23,546 nt of DNA. Source: Pseudomonadota bacterium (GTDB taxonomy: Bacteria; Pseudomonadota; Alphaproteobacteria; Rhizobiales; Xanthobacteraceae). The notes under the pieces were generated by a model that did not search any database, had not been told where the DNA came from, and worked only from the letters and a program-made list of their open reading frames with translations. Position 1 is the stretch's first letter. Each line of letters begins with the position of its first letter. The translations under genes and the position numbers were made by a program. Positions 1-7,267 of this stretch are shown piece after piece. The DNA is taken from NCBI GenBank assembly GCA_021823875.1, contig JAKAMD010000009.1, forward strand, positions 1 through 23,546, written 5' to 3'.

Positions 1-1386
1 GAGCCGATCCTCCGCGCCCTGCGCGAGGAAAAATACGAAACCCCCACCCCGATCCAGGCCCAGACCGTCCCGCTCGCCCTCAGCGGCCGCGATGTCGTCG
101 GCATCGCCCAGACCGGCACCGGCAAGACCGCGTCCTTCGCGCTGCCGATCCTCAACCGGCTCATCGCCAACCGGCAGCGGCCGGAGCGCAAGGCCTGTCG
201 CGCGCTGGTGCTGGCGCCGACGCGCGAGCTTTCCGGCCAGATCGCCGACAGCTTCCGCACCTATGGCCGCCATATCCGCCCGCTCACCATCGAGCTCGCG
301 ATCGGCGGCGTGCCGATCAACCGGCAGGTCCGCGCCATGGCGCGCGGCGCCGAAGTGCTGGTGGCGACCCCCGGCCGCTTGCTCGATCTCGTCTATCAGC
401 GCGCGGTGCGCCTCGACATGATCGAGATGCTGGTGCTGGACGAAGCCGACCGCATGCTCGACATGGGCTTCATCCACGACATCAAGAAGATCGTGGCCAT
501 GCTGCCGAAAGAGCGGCAGACCCTGTTCTTCTCGGCCACCATGCCGGCCCAGATCGTCGACCTCGCCAAGCACATGCTGCGCGATCCGGCGCGCGTCTCC
601 GTCACGCCGCAGGCAACCACCGCCGAGCGCATCGCCCAGCGCGTGATCCTGACCGACAAGGAGGCCAAGCCCGCCTTGCTCGCCGAAGTGCTGAAGACCG
701 AGCGCATCGACCGCGTGCTGGTATTCACCCGCACCAAGCACGGCGCCGATCGCGTGGTGCGCCAGCTCGCCAAGGCCGGGCACACCGCCGAGGCGATCCA
801 TGGCAACAAGTCGCAGAACCAGCGGGAACGCGTGCTGGCGGCCTTCCGCAACGGCACACTGCGCACCCTGGTCGCCACCGACATCGCCGCCCGCGGCATC
901 GACGTCGACGGCGTCAGCCACGTGATCAATTTCGACCTGCCGAACGTGCCGGAATCCTATGTCCACCGCATCGGCCGTACCGCCCGTGCCGGCGCCGAGG
1001 GCGTGGCGATTTCGTTCTGCGATCACGAGGAAAAGGCCTATCTGCGCGACATCGAGAAACTCATTCGGATGTCGATACCGGTCACGGACCGGCGCAGCGG
1101 GGAGCGGCCGCAAGCGCATCCGGCCCCGCATCACACGGCCAACCGGCCGAAAGGACGGCCACAGCACGGCAAGGGCCCGCAGCACGCCCGCCACGGCGGT
1201 CATGGTGGCCATGGCGGCCACGGTGCCAACGGCAGCCATGGTAGTCACGGCGGCCATCATGCACAGCGCCCGCATGGGGGCCATGAAGCGCCTACCAAGG
1301 AGCAGCAAAAGGGCCTAGAAGCTGTTACATTCCTCAAGCGGCCGAATGCGCGGAAACGCGCGGGCGGTTCGCGTGCGCAGGGCTAA
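1..1386 (+). CDS. rhlE: DEAD-box ATP-dependent RNA helicase, RhlE-like (5' end cut by window)
   Basis: ATP-dependent RNA unwinding enzyme of superfamily 2, probably acting in cold-related RNA remodelling or ribosome assembly. The reading frame is open from base 1, so the first residues (probably fewer than 20) lie outside the window; 461 residues are visible. Motifs in order, numbered from the first visible residue: Q motif (PTPIQ, 15-19), motif I AQTGTGKT (36-43), PTREL, TPGRLLDL, motif II DEAD (147-150), motif III SAT (178-180), ATDIAARGIDV (motif V) and HRIGRTAR (322-329). After the helicase core comes a tail of about 100 residues that is basic and rich in His and Gly, with repeated HGG units around bases 1190-1290, probably disordered. 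It lies 15 bp before infA. The family call is firm. The RhlE subgroup is inferred from the core and the basic tail. Confidence 0.95.
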   Translation, partial: EPILRALREEKYETPTPIQAQTVPLALSGRDVVGIAQTGTGKTASFALPILNRLIANRQRPERKACRALVLAPTRELSGQIADSFRTYGRHIRPLTIELAIGGVPINRQVRAMARGAEVLVATPGRLLDLVYQRAVRLDMIEMLVLDEADRMLDMGFIHDIKKIVAMLPKERQTLFFSATMPAQIVDLAKHMLRDPARVSVTPQATTAERIAQRVILTDKEAKPALLAEVLKTERIDRVLVFTRTKHGADRVVRQLAKAGHTAEAIHGNKSQNQRERVLAAFRNGTLRTLVATDIAARGIDVDGVSHVINFDLPNVPESYVHRIGRTARAGAEGVAISFCDHEEKAYLRDIEKLIRMSIPVTDRRSGERPQAHPAPHHTANRPKGRPQHGKGPQHARHGGHGGHGGHGANGSHGSHGGHHAQRPHGGHEAPTKEQQKGLEAVTFLKRPNARKRAGGSRAQG

Positions 1387-1389
1387 GCC

Positions 1390-1394
1390 GGAGG
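1390..1394 (+). promoter_or_regulatory. Ribosome binding site of infA
   Basis: GGAGG lies 7 nt before the ATG at 1402 and just after the helicase stop codon. This is one of the few consensus-like Shine-Dalgarno sites in the window and supports the infA start. Confidence 0.75.
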
Positions 1395-1401
1395 CGACTG
1401 G

Positions 1402-1677
1402 ATGGCGAAAGAAGAGCTGCTGGAGTTCGATGGGACGGTGACCGAGGTGCTGCCGGACGGAAATTTCCGGGTCACCCTCGACAACGGTCATGAGGTGCTC
1501 GCCTATACGGCCGGCAAGATGCGCAAATTCCGCATCCGCACCGGCGTCGGCGACCGCGTGATCGTGGAAATGTCGCCCTACGACCTGAAGCGCGGACGCA
1601 TCAGCTTCCGCCACAAGGGTGATGCGCCGGCACCGTCTCCGCAGCAGCGCCGTCCAGTCTTCCGCGGCAAACGATAA
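1402..1677 (+). CDS. infA: Translation initiation factor IF-1
   Basis: Small OB-fold protein that binds the ribosomal A site during initiation together with IF-2 and IF-3. The 91 residues match the IF-1 pattern from the N-terminal MAKEE through GTVTEVLPDGNFRV, NGHEVLAY, GKMRKFRIR, GDRV and SPYDLKRGRI.FR. The core ends near residue 72, where E. coli IF-1 ends. About 19 extra residues follow, rich in Pro, Arg and Lys. The start is fixed by GGAGG 7 nt upstream. It probably shares a transcript with the helicase in front of it, a pairing that suggests cold or stress-linked translation. Many relatives carry more than one infA, so this could be a second copy; the window cannot show that. Confidence 0.95.
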   Translation: MAKEELLEFDGTVTEVLPDGNFRVTLDNGHEVLAYTAGKMRKFRIRTGVGDRVIVEMSPYDLKRGRISFRHKGDAPAPSPQQRRPVFRGKR

Positions 1678-1795
1678 GTCCACGCCCGTGACATCGGGCT
1701 GCACCCCCTCCCACCGAGACTGCCGAACGCGGCTTTGACAGGCCGCACGGCGGCCTCTCGCGCAGGCGGCGGCACCAGAGCTCCAAAGAAATCCG

Positions 1796-2863
1796 ATGTC
1801 GAGCAATCCGAAGATCGTCGTTCGCTTCAATCTCCGGCACGATCCGGCGATGGAGGCGCGTTATGCCCGCGAGGCGGACATCGAGCTTCGCACCTGCGAC
1901 CTCAAGGGGCCGGACGCAAGCGCCTGGTCGGAGCTTGCCGCCGCGCACGTCTATCAGATTTCCTCGGCCAAGGACGAACTGCCCCGGCAGTGGTTCGCCA
2001 ATGCGGCTCTGCTGGAACGCTGCCCCAAGCTGTTGTGCGTCTCGACCAGCGGCGCCGGCTACGACACGGTCGACGTCGAAGCCTGCACCAAGGCCGGCAT
2101 CATCGTGGTGAACCAGGCCGGCGGCAATGCGCAGGCCGTGGCCGAGCATACCCTCGGCATGATGCTCGGGCTGTCGAAGCGGATTGGCGAATGCGACCGC
2201 CGCATGCGGCGCGAACTCGGCTTTCCGCGCGAAGACGTGATGGGCCACGACATCTACGGCAAGACCCTCGGTGTTGTCGGGATCGGTCATGTCGGCACGC
2301 GCGTGGCGCGCTTGGCCAATGCGTTTGACATGACCGTGCTGGCCTACGACCCCTATCTGAGCGCGGACGAGATCGCCCGGCGCGGCGCCCGCTCGGTCAC
2401 GCTCAACGAAGTGCTCGATCAATCCGATTTCGTCTCGCTGCATTGCCCGCGCACCGCCGAAACGCTCGGCATGATCGGAGCTGAGGCCTTCGCGCGCATG
2501 AAGAAGGGCGCCGCCTTCATCTCCACCGCGCGCGGCGGCATCCATGACGAGGCGGCGCTGTTTGCGGCGCTGCAATCGGGTCACCTGAGCGGCGCCGGCG
2601 TCGACGTCTGGAACAAGGAGCCGCCGCCGCTCGATCATCCTTTGCTCGCGCTCGATAATGTGATCGCGACCTATCACACCGCCGGCGTGACCTTCGAGGC
2701 GCGCCGCAACGTGGCCGAAATGGCGGCCGAGCAAGCGATCGGCCTGCTCAAGGGCGAATGCCCGCCGCGCCTGGTCAATCCGGAAGCCTGGCCGGCCTAT
2801 CGCGCCCGTTTCGAGGCGATCATCGGTGCAGCCGGCCTGACCAAGACGCCCGGCGCGGTGTGA
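1796..2863 (+). CDS. D-2-hydroxyacid dehydrogenase, NAD(P)-binding
   Basis: Cytosolic oxidoreductase that interconverts a D-2-hydroxyacid and a 2-oxoacid with NAD(P)H. The 355 residues have the split catalytic-domain layout of the family. The Rossmann signature GVVGIGHVG is near residues 158-166, followed by an acidic residue after the second strand (AYDPY). The catalytic set is visible: Arg in STARGG (about 245), Glu in NKEPP (about 274) and His in YHTAG (about 293). The usual HIGG-type motif around that His is replaced by HTAG, which is seen in some subgroups. The ATG at 1796 gives a normal N terminus, though the upstream AAAGAAAT is only a weak ribosome site. Genes of this type are often called phosphoglycerate or hydroxypyruvate/glyoxylate dehydrogenases; substrate cannot be told from sequence. 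It stands alone between infA and the carboxypeptidase. Confidence 0.9.
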   Translation: MSSNPKIVVRFNLRHDPAMEARYAREADIELRTCDLKGPDASAWSELAAAHVYQISSAKDELPRQWFANAALLERCPKLLCVSTSGAGYDTVDVEACTKAGIIVVNQAGGNAQAVAEHTLGMMLGLSKRIGECDRRMRRELGFPREDVMGHDIYGKTLGVVGIGHVGTRVARLANAFDMTVLAYDPYLSADEIARRGARSVTLNEVLDQSDFVSLHCPRTAETLGMIGAEAFARMKKGAAFISTARGGIHDEAALFAALQSGHLSGAGVDVWNKEPPPLDHPLLALDNVIATYHTAGVTFEARRNVAEMAAEQAIGLLKGECPPRLVNPEAWPAYRARFEAIIGAAGLTKTPGAV

Positions 2864-2979
2864 CGCAGGCGGGCTCGCCGCTGCCCCACAAAGCCCACAT
2901 TGCGGCGGGCTAAATTGAGCGACCGAAGCGCCCCCGGCCTGACGGCCCCAGGGCCGAGCGCCAACACACCGGACGAGCC

Positions 2980-4482
2980 ATGAAGCGATCCTTTCTTTGG
3001 CGGTTCTTGCTGGTTTTTGTTCTTGCCGGCGGCGCCGGCACGGCGATCGCGCAGAACAAGCCAGCGGCGCCGCATGACCGCGCCGGTCCGAGCGGACCCG
3101 GCGTGCTGCAGCTGCTGCCGGCCGATTCGGTCACCGAACACGTCGTCGACACCGCGCAGGGCAAGCTCGCTTACACCGCAACCGCCGGCACGCTCACCTT
3201 CTTCAACCAATCCGGGGAGAAGATGGCCGACGTGTTCTACACTGCCTATGTGAAGAAGAACGGCGGCGCCGACCGGCCACTGACCTTCGTCTTCAATGGC
3301 GGACCGGGCGCGGCCTCCGCCTTCCTCAATCTCGGCCTGGTCGGCCCGCGCATTCTCGACATGGGGCCGCAGGGCCATGACGCGGCGCAAGCCAAGCTGA
3401 TCGACAATCCCGACACCTGGCTGCGCTTCACCGATCTGGTGCTGATCGATCCGATCGGCACCGGCTGGAGCCGCACCGCCAAGCCGGACGATGCGCGGAG
3501 TTTCTGGAACGTTTCCGGCGACGCCGACGCTATGGCAAAGGCGATCGCGCTCTATGTCGACAAGAACAACCGCATCGGCTCGCCGAAATATCTTCTGGGC
3601 GAAAGCTATGGCGGCTTGCGCGCGGCCAAGACGGCGCGCGCGCTGCAGCGCGAACAGGGCATCGTGATCAACGGCATCGTCATGCTGTCGCCGTTCCTGG
3701 AGGGCTGGCTCACGTTCGGCGACGACGGCTCGGCGCTGCGCGCGGCGCTGCAATTGCCGTCGCTGGCGGCGGCCGCGCTCGAACGCAAGGGCACGTTCAA
3801 CCACGACGCTTTGGCGAAGGCTGAAAAATTCGCCATGACCGATTACCTCACCACGCTCGCCGGCCCGGCGCCGCGCGGCGCGGCAGCCAAGGCCTTCTAC
3901 GACAAGGTGGCGCAAGTGAGCGGCCTGCCGGTCGCGGCGGTGAGCAAGGCGCGCGGCTTCGTCACCGACGCCTTCATCAAGACGCTGCGTGCCGGCGACG
4001 GCAAGATCGTCAGCCGCTACGACGCGACTTTCGCGGTCGACGATCCCTTCCCCGAAGAGCGCGCCGGACATGCGCCCGATCCAGTGCTCGACGGCGTGGC
4101 GCGCGCCTATGGCGGCGCCTTCGCGGCCTATGCGCGCAACGAGCTCGGCTTCAAGACGCCGATGACCTACGAGCTGCTCGCCAACAACGTGACGCGGCAT
4201 TGGGACTGGGGCCACGGCCGCAACAATGTCGGCGCGGAAAGCGACCTGCGCGTGCTGCTGTCATTTACGCCTTCGTTCCGGCTGCTGATCGCGCATGGAT
4301 ATTCGGACATGGTCACGCCCTATGCCATGACGCGCTATGTGCTCGACCATCTGCCGCCGCTGGGGCCACCCTCGCGCACCACCCTCAAGCTCTATCGCGG
4401 CGGGCACATGTTATATTTGGATGCCGACTCGCGCCGGGCCTTCAGCACCGACGCGGCCGCCTTCTATCGCGGCGGGGAATAG
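2980..4482 (+). CDS. Secreted serine carboxypeptidase-like protein, peptidase family S10
   Basis: Probable periplasmic or exported alpha/beta-hydrolase that removes C-terminal residues from peptides. Of 500 residues, the first ~24 form a signal peptide: MKR, a hydrophobic run, then AIA before Gln. The S10 landmarks are present: NGGPGAAS, forming the oxyanion-hole region near residues 107-114, nucleophile Ser209 in GESYGG, Asp443 in GYSDMVTPY and His476 in GGHMLY. The length fits bacterial S10 proteins. The ATG at 2980 is chosen because it gives a complete signal peptide; the ribosome site before it is weak. It has its own 116-bp upstream gap and a 214-bp gap after it, so it is probably transcribed alone. 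Bacterial S10 members are poorly characterised, so the natural substrate is unknown. Confidence 0.92.
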   Translation: MKRSFLWRFLLVFVLAGGAGTAIAQNKPAAPHDRAGPSGPGVLQLLPADSVTEHVVDTAQGKLAYTATAGTLTFFNQSGEKMADVFYTAYVKKNGGADRPLTFVFNGGPGAASAFLNLGLVGPRILDMGPQGHDAAQAKLIDNPDTWLRFTDLVLIDPIGTGWSRTAKPDDARSFWNVSGDADAMAKAIALYVDKNNRIGSPKYLLGESYGGLRAAKTARALQREQGIVINGIVMLSPFLEGWLTFGDDGSALRAALQLPSLAAAALERKGTFNHDALAKAEKFAMTDYLTTLAGPAPRGAAAKAFYDKVAQVSGLPVAAVSKARGFVTDAFIKTLRAGDGKIVSRYDATFAVDDPFPEERAGHAPDPVLDGVARAYGGAFAAYARNELGFKTPMTYELLANNVTRHWDWGHGRNNVGAESDLRVLLSFTPSFRLLIAHGYSDMVTPYAMTRYVLDHLPPLGPPSRTTLKLYRGGHMLYLDADSRRAFSTDAAAFYRGGE

Positions 4483-4537
4483 CCCAGCCGACCCGCACCG
4501 CCCGGGCCCGGCCAAGCGCCGAGCCGGGTTGAAAAGC

Positions 4538-4566
4538 TTGGCACAGTCCGTGCATAACGGTAGATG
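4538..4566 (+). promoter_or_regulatory. Candidate glgP promoter: sigma-54-like -24/-12 element overlapping a sigma-70-like one
   Basis: TTGGCAC at 4538-4544 is followed, after 5 nt, by GTGCA at 4550-4554. This puts the GG and GC dinucleotides exactly 12 bp apart, as in the sigma-54 consensus TGGCAC-N5-TTGC, with one mismatch at the -12 side. The same TTGGCA can serve as a sigma-70 -35 box with TAGATG 17 nt later (4561-4566), but that -10 is poor. Either start would leave a leader of about 130 nt before glgP. No enhancer-binding site was recognised. Confidence 0.4.
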
Positions 4567-4696
4567 TCATATATCTAGGACTGGCGGCCGCGGCCGAATC
4601 GCTGCCATCGTACCGATTCACCGATCGAACGCGTGTGTTACCGGTTGTTTACCGCGGACTACACACCATACGCCGTCCAGCTGAACCGCAAACTGC

Positions 4697-7162
4697 ATGT
4701 CGCAACGCCAACGCCCGACTTTGCCGTCAGACACAACGATAGCCGACGAGGCCGAATTGCACGACGCGATTCAGGCCAAACTGGTCTACGCGATTGGCGC
4801 GATGCCGGAAACCGCCAGCGACAACGACTGGTTCCGGGCGACGGCCATGGCGTTGCGCGACCGGCTGGTCGACATCTGGCTTAACACCCGCAGCGAAGCC
4901 AACCGGCTGAATAAGAAGCGGGTCTATTACCTGTCGATGGAATTCCTGATCGGCCGGCTGCTGCTCGACACGCTCAATAATCTGCGGTTGACGGAACCGA
5001 CCCGGCGCGCACTCGCCAGCCTGGGCGTCGATCTCGACCGCATGCGCGAAGCCGAGCCCGATGCCGCGCTCGGCAATGGCGGACTTGGACGTCTTGCCGC
5101 CTGTTTCATGGATAGCCTGGCGGCGCTCGGCATCCCGGCCTATGGCTATGGCATCCGCTATGAGAACGGCTTGTTCGAACAGCGCATCAACGACGGCTGG
5201 CAGAAGGAATATCCGGAACAGTGGCTGGCGCGCGGCAATCCGTGGGAGTTCGCGCATCCCGACAAGCGCTACCGGATCGGCTTCGGCGGTACGGTGGAAT
5301 ATATCGGCGGCGACGATTCCACCGCACGCGCAATCTGGCACCCGGCGGAAACCGTCGAGGCGGTGTCCTACGATACGCTGATCGCCGGCTGGCGCGGACG
5401 CTACGCCAACCCCTTGCGGCTGTGGTCGGCGCAAGCGCCCACGCCGCTGCAACTGTCCGCGCTCGACCAAGGCGACCTGATCGGCGCCGCGGCTGCGCGC
5501 GTGCGCGCGGAAGCGATCTCGCGCGTGCTCTATCCGAACGACGCCACGCCCGAAGGGCAGCTCCTGCGTCTGCGCCAGGAATATTTCTTCACCGCCGCCT
5601 CGTTGCAGGACATCGTCCGCCGCCATATCGAGGAATACGGCACGCTGACGACGCTGCCCCAGCACGCCGCCATCCAGCTCAACGATACGCATCCGGCGAT
5701 CGCGGTCCCCGAGCTGATGCGCATTCTGGTGGACGAGCACGAATTCGGCTGGGGACGGGCCTGGAAGATCACCCGCGCCACGCTCAGCTACACCAACCAC
5801 ACGCTGTTGCCGGAAGCGCTGGAAAGCTGGCCGGTTGCGATGATCGAGCGACTGCTGCCGCGGCACATGCAGATCATCTATCTGATCAACTGGTTCCACC
5901 TGAAAGCGGTGGAGCGCGCCGGCTCTTCCGATCCAGCCTTTCTCGCCAACGTTTCGCTGATCGGGGAGAACGGTGAGAAGCGCGTGCGCATGGCGCATCT
6001 CGCCTTCCTCGGTTCGCATTGCGTCAACGGCGTCTCGGCGCTGCACACCACGCTTCTGCGCGAGACCGTCTTCCGTGACCTGGCGCGCACGACGCCGACA
6101 CGCATCGTCAACAAGACCAACGGCATCACCTTCCGACGCTGGCTGATCGACGCCAACCGTCCGCTCACCGAGATGCTGACGCATACCCTGGGCGAGCGCG
6201 TGCTCGACGACCCGCGCTGTCTCAAGGAACTCGAACGATATGCGGACGACGCGGATTTCCTGGCCAAGCTGCGCCATGCCCGCAGCCTCAACAAGGCGAG
6301 GCTGGCCGAGCACTTGTACAAGTGCACCGGCATAAGACTGCCGATGCAAGCGCTGTTCGACGTGCACATCAAGCGCGTGCACGAATACAAGCGGCAACTG
6401 CTCAACATCCTGGAGGCGATCGCGCTCTACCAGGCGATCCGCACAAACCCGGATGCGCCGTGGGTGCCGCGGGTGAAGATCTTCGCCGGCAAGGCGGCCG
6501 CGAGCTATGCGCGCGCCAAGCTGATCATCAAGTTGATCAACGACGTCGCCAAGGTGGTGAACAGCGACCCGGTGGTCGGTGACCGGCTCAAGATCGTGTT
6601 CGCGCCGAACTACAGCGTCAGCCTCGCCGAGATCATCATCCCGGCGGCCGACCTGTCGGAGCAGATTTCCACGGCCGGCATGGAGGCCTCCGGCACCGGC
6701 AACATGAAGCTCGCGCTCAACGGCGCGCTCACCATCGGCACGCTGGACGGCGCCAATATCGAGATCCGCGAGCATGTCGGCGAGGAAAACATAGCGATCT
6801 TCGGCATGACCGCGACGCAGGTGGCCGAGCGCCAGCGCGAGCACCTCAAAGGCGCCGCGGCGGTCGTGGCCTCGCCGCGGCTCAAGGCGGTGATTGACAG
6901 CTTGGCGAACGGCATGTTCTCGCCCGACGAACCGGGCCGCTTCCTGCCGATCGTGTCCTCACTCACCGATTACGACCACTTCATGGTGGCCGCCGACTTC
7001 GAGGCCTATTGGCAGGCGCAGCGCGGGATCGACCAGCTGTGGCAGTCGGGAGATGGCTGGTGGCGCACGAGCCTGCTCAACACGGCGCGCATGGCCTGGT
7101 TCTCCGCCGACCGTACCGTGCGCGACTATGCGCGCGAGATCTGGGACGTGCCGGTGGCTTAG
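4697..7162 (+). CDS. glgP: Glycogen/alpha-glucan phosphorylase
   Basis: PLP enzyme (GT35) that cleaves the non-reducing ends of glycogen or maltodextrin with phosphate, giving glucose-1-phosphate. The 821 residues match the family's usual length. Visible landmarks: KKRVYYLSMEFLIGR near the N terminus, ALGNGGLGRLAACFMDS, IQLNDTHPAI, VNKTNGIT(F)RRW, HVKRVHEYKRQ-like IKRVHEYKRQ, and the PLP motif EASGTGNMK with the cofactor lysine at Lys671, followed by GTLDGANIEI. It lacks the long N-terminal regulatory extension of animal enzymes. The ATG at 4697 gives the expected N terminus, but no clear Shine-Dalgarno is seen. It opens the glucan cluster and converges on malQ; a hairpin starts at its stop codon. 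It could prefer glycogen or maltodextrin; sequence alone does not decide. Confidence 0.97.
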   Translation: MSQRQRPTLPSDTTIADEAELHDAIQAKLVYAIGAMPETASDNDWFRATAMALRDRLVDIWLNTRSEANRLNKKRVYYLSMEFLIGRLLLDTLNNLRLTEPTRRALASLGVDLDRMREAEPDAALGNGGLGRLAACFMDSLAALGIPAYGYGIRYENGLFEQRINDGWQKEYPEQWLARGNPWEFAHPDKRYRIGFGGTVEYIGGDDSTARAIWHPAETVEAVSYDTLIAGWRGRYANPLRLWSAQAPTPLQLSALDQGDLIGAAAARVRAEAISRVLYPNDATPEGQLLRLRQEYFFTAASLQDIVRRHIEEYGTLTTLPQHAAIQLNDTHPAIAVPELMRILVDEHEFGWGRAWKITRATLSYTNHTLLPEALESWPVAMIERLLPRHMQIIYLINWFHLKAVERAGSSDPAFLANVSLIGENGEKRVRMAHLAFLGSHCVNGVSALHTTLLRETVFRDLARTTPTRIVNKTNGITFRRWLIDANRPLTEMLTHTLGERVLDDPRCLKELERYADDADFLAKLRHARSLNKARLAEHLYKCTGIRLPMQALFDVHIKRVHEYKRQLLNILEAIALYQAIRTNPDAPWVPRVKIFAGKAAASYARAKLIIKLINDVAKVVNSDPVVGDRLKIVFAPNYSVSLAEIIIPAADLSEQISTAGMEASGTGNMKLALNGALTIGTLDGANIEIREHVGEENIAIFGMTATQVAERQREHLKGAAAVVASPRLKAVIDSLANGMFSPDEPGRFLPIVSSLTDYDHFMVAADFEAYWQAQRGIDQLWQSGDGWWRTSLLNTARMAWFSADRTVRDYAREIWDVPVA

Positions 7163-7203
7163 ACACGTTCACCGTTTCACGGAAATGAAATAGAGAACGT
7201 GTC
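7162..7203 (+). terminator. Terminator-like stem-loop after glgP
   Basis: GACACGTTC (7162-7170) and GAACGTGTC (7195-7203) are perfect 9-bp inverted repeats around a 24-nt loop, starting on the last base of the glgP stop codon. A T-rich stretch (CAAGTTTTGGTTT) follows on the plus strand. The long loop and interrupted T tract make it a weak intrinsic terminator. The right arm also abuts the palindromic repeat that fills the rest of the gap. Confidence 0.45.
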
Positions 7204-7267
7204 CAAGTTTTGGTTTATCGCGTTTCCGGACGGCGAACCGGTTCCCACTTCGCCTGGAAACGCTCTA
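7204..7267 (-). repeat. Palindromic intergenic repeat between glgP and malQ
   Basis: Nested inverted repeats: outer arms GCGTTTCC (7220-7227) and GGAAACGC (7256-7263), inner arms GGCGAA (7232-7237) and TTCGCC (7249-7254), with an 11-nt loop containing CCGGTTCCCA. Read on the minus strand it starts TTAGAGCGTTTCC and includes GCGAAGTGGGAACCGGTTCG. From memory, this resembles a very common intergenic palindrome of Bradyrhizobium-type genomes. The malQ stop codon TAG lies at the edge of the element, so the repeat may have supplied it. The structure is seen directly; membership of a repeat family needs a genome search. Confidence 0.55.

Noticed and set aside
4727..6844. 705-codon open frame antisense to glgP
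   Set aside because: High-GC shadow ORF: Arg/His/Gln-rich with no domain, and glgP on the other strand is unmistakable. The same applies to the long antisense frames over treS (9021-10406, 10788-11876) and glgX (15027-16715), and to the plus frame over malQ (7616-9019).
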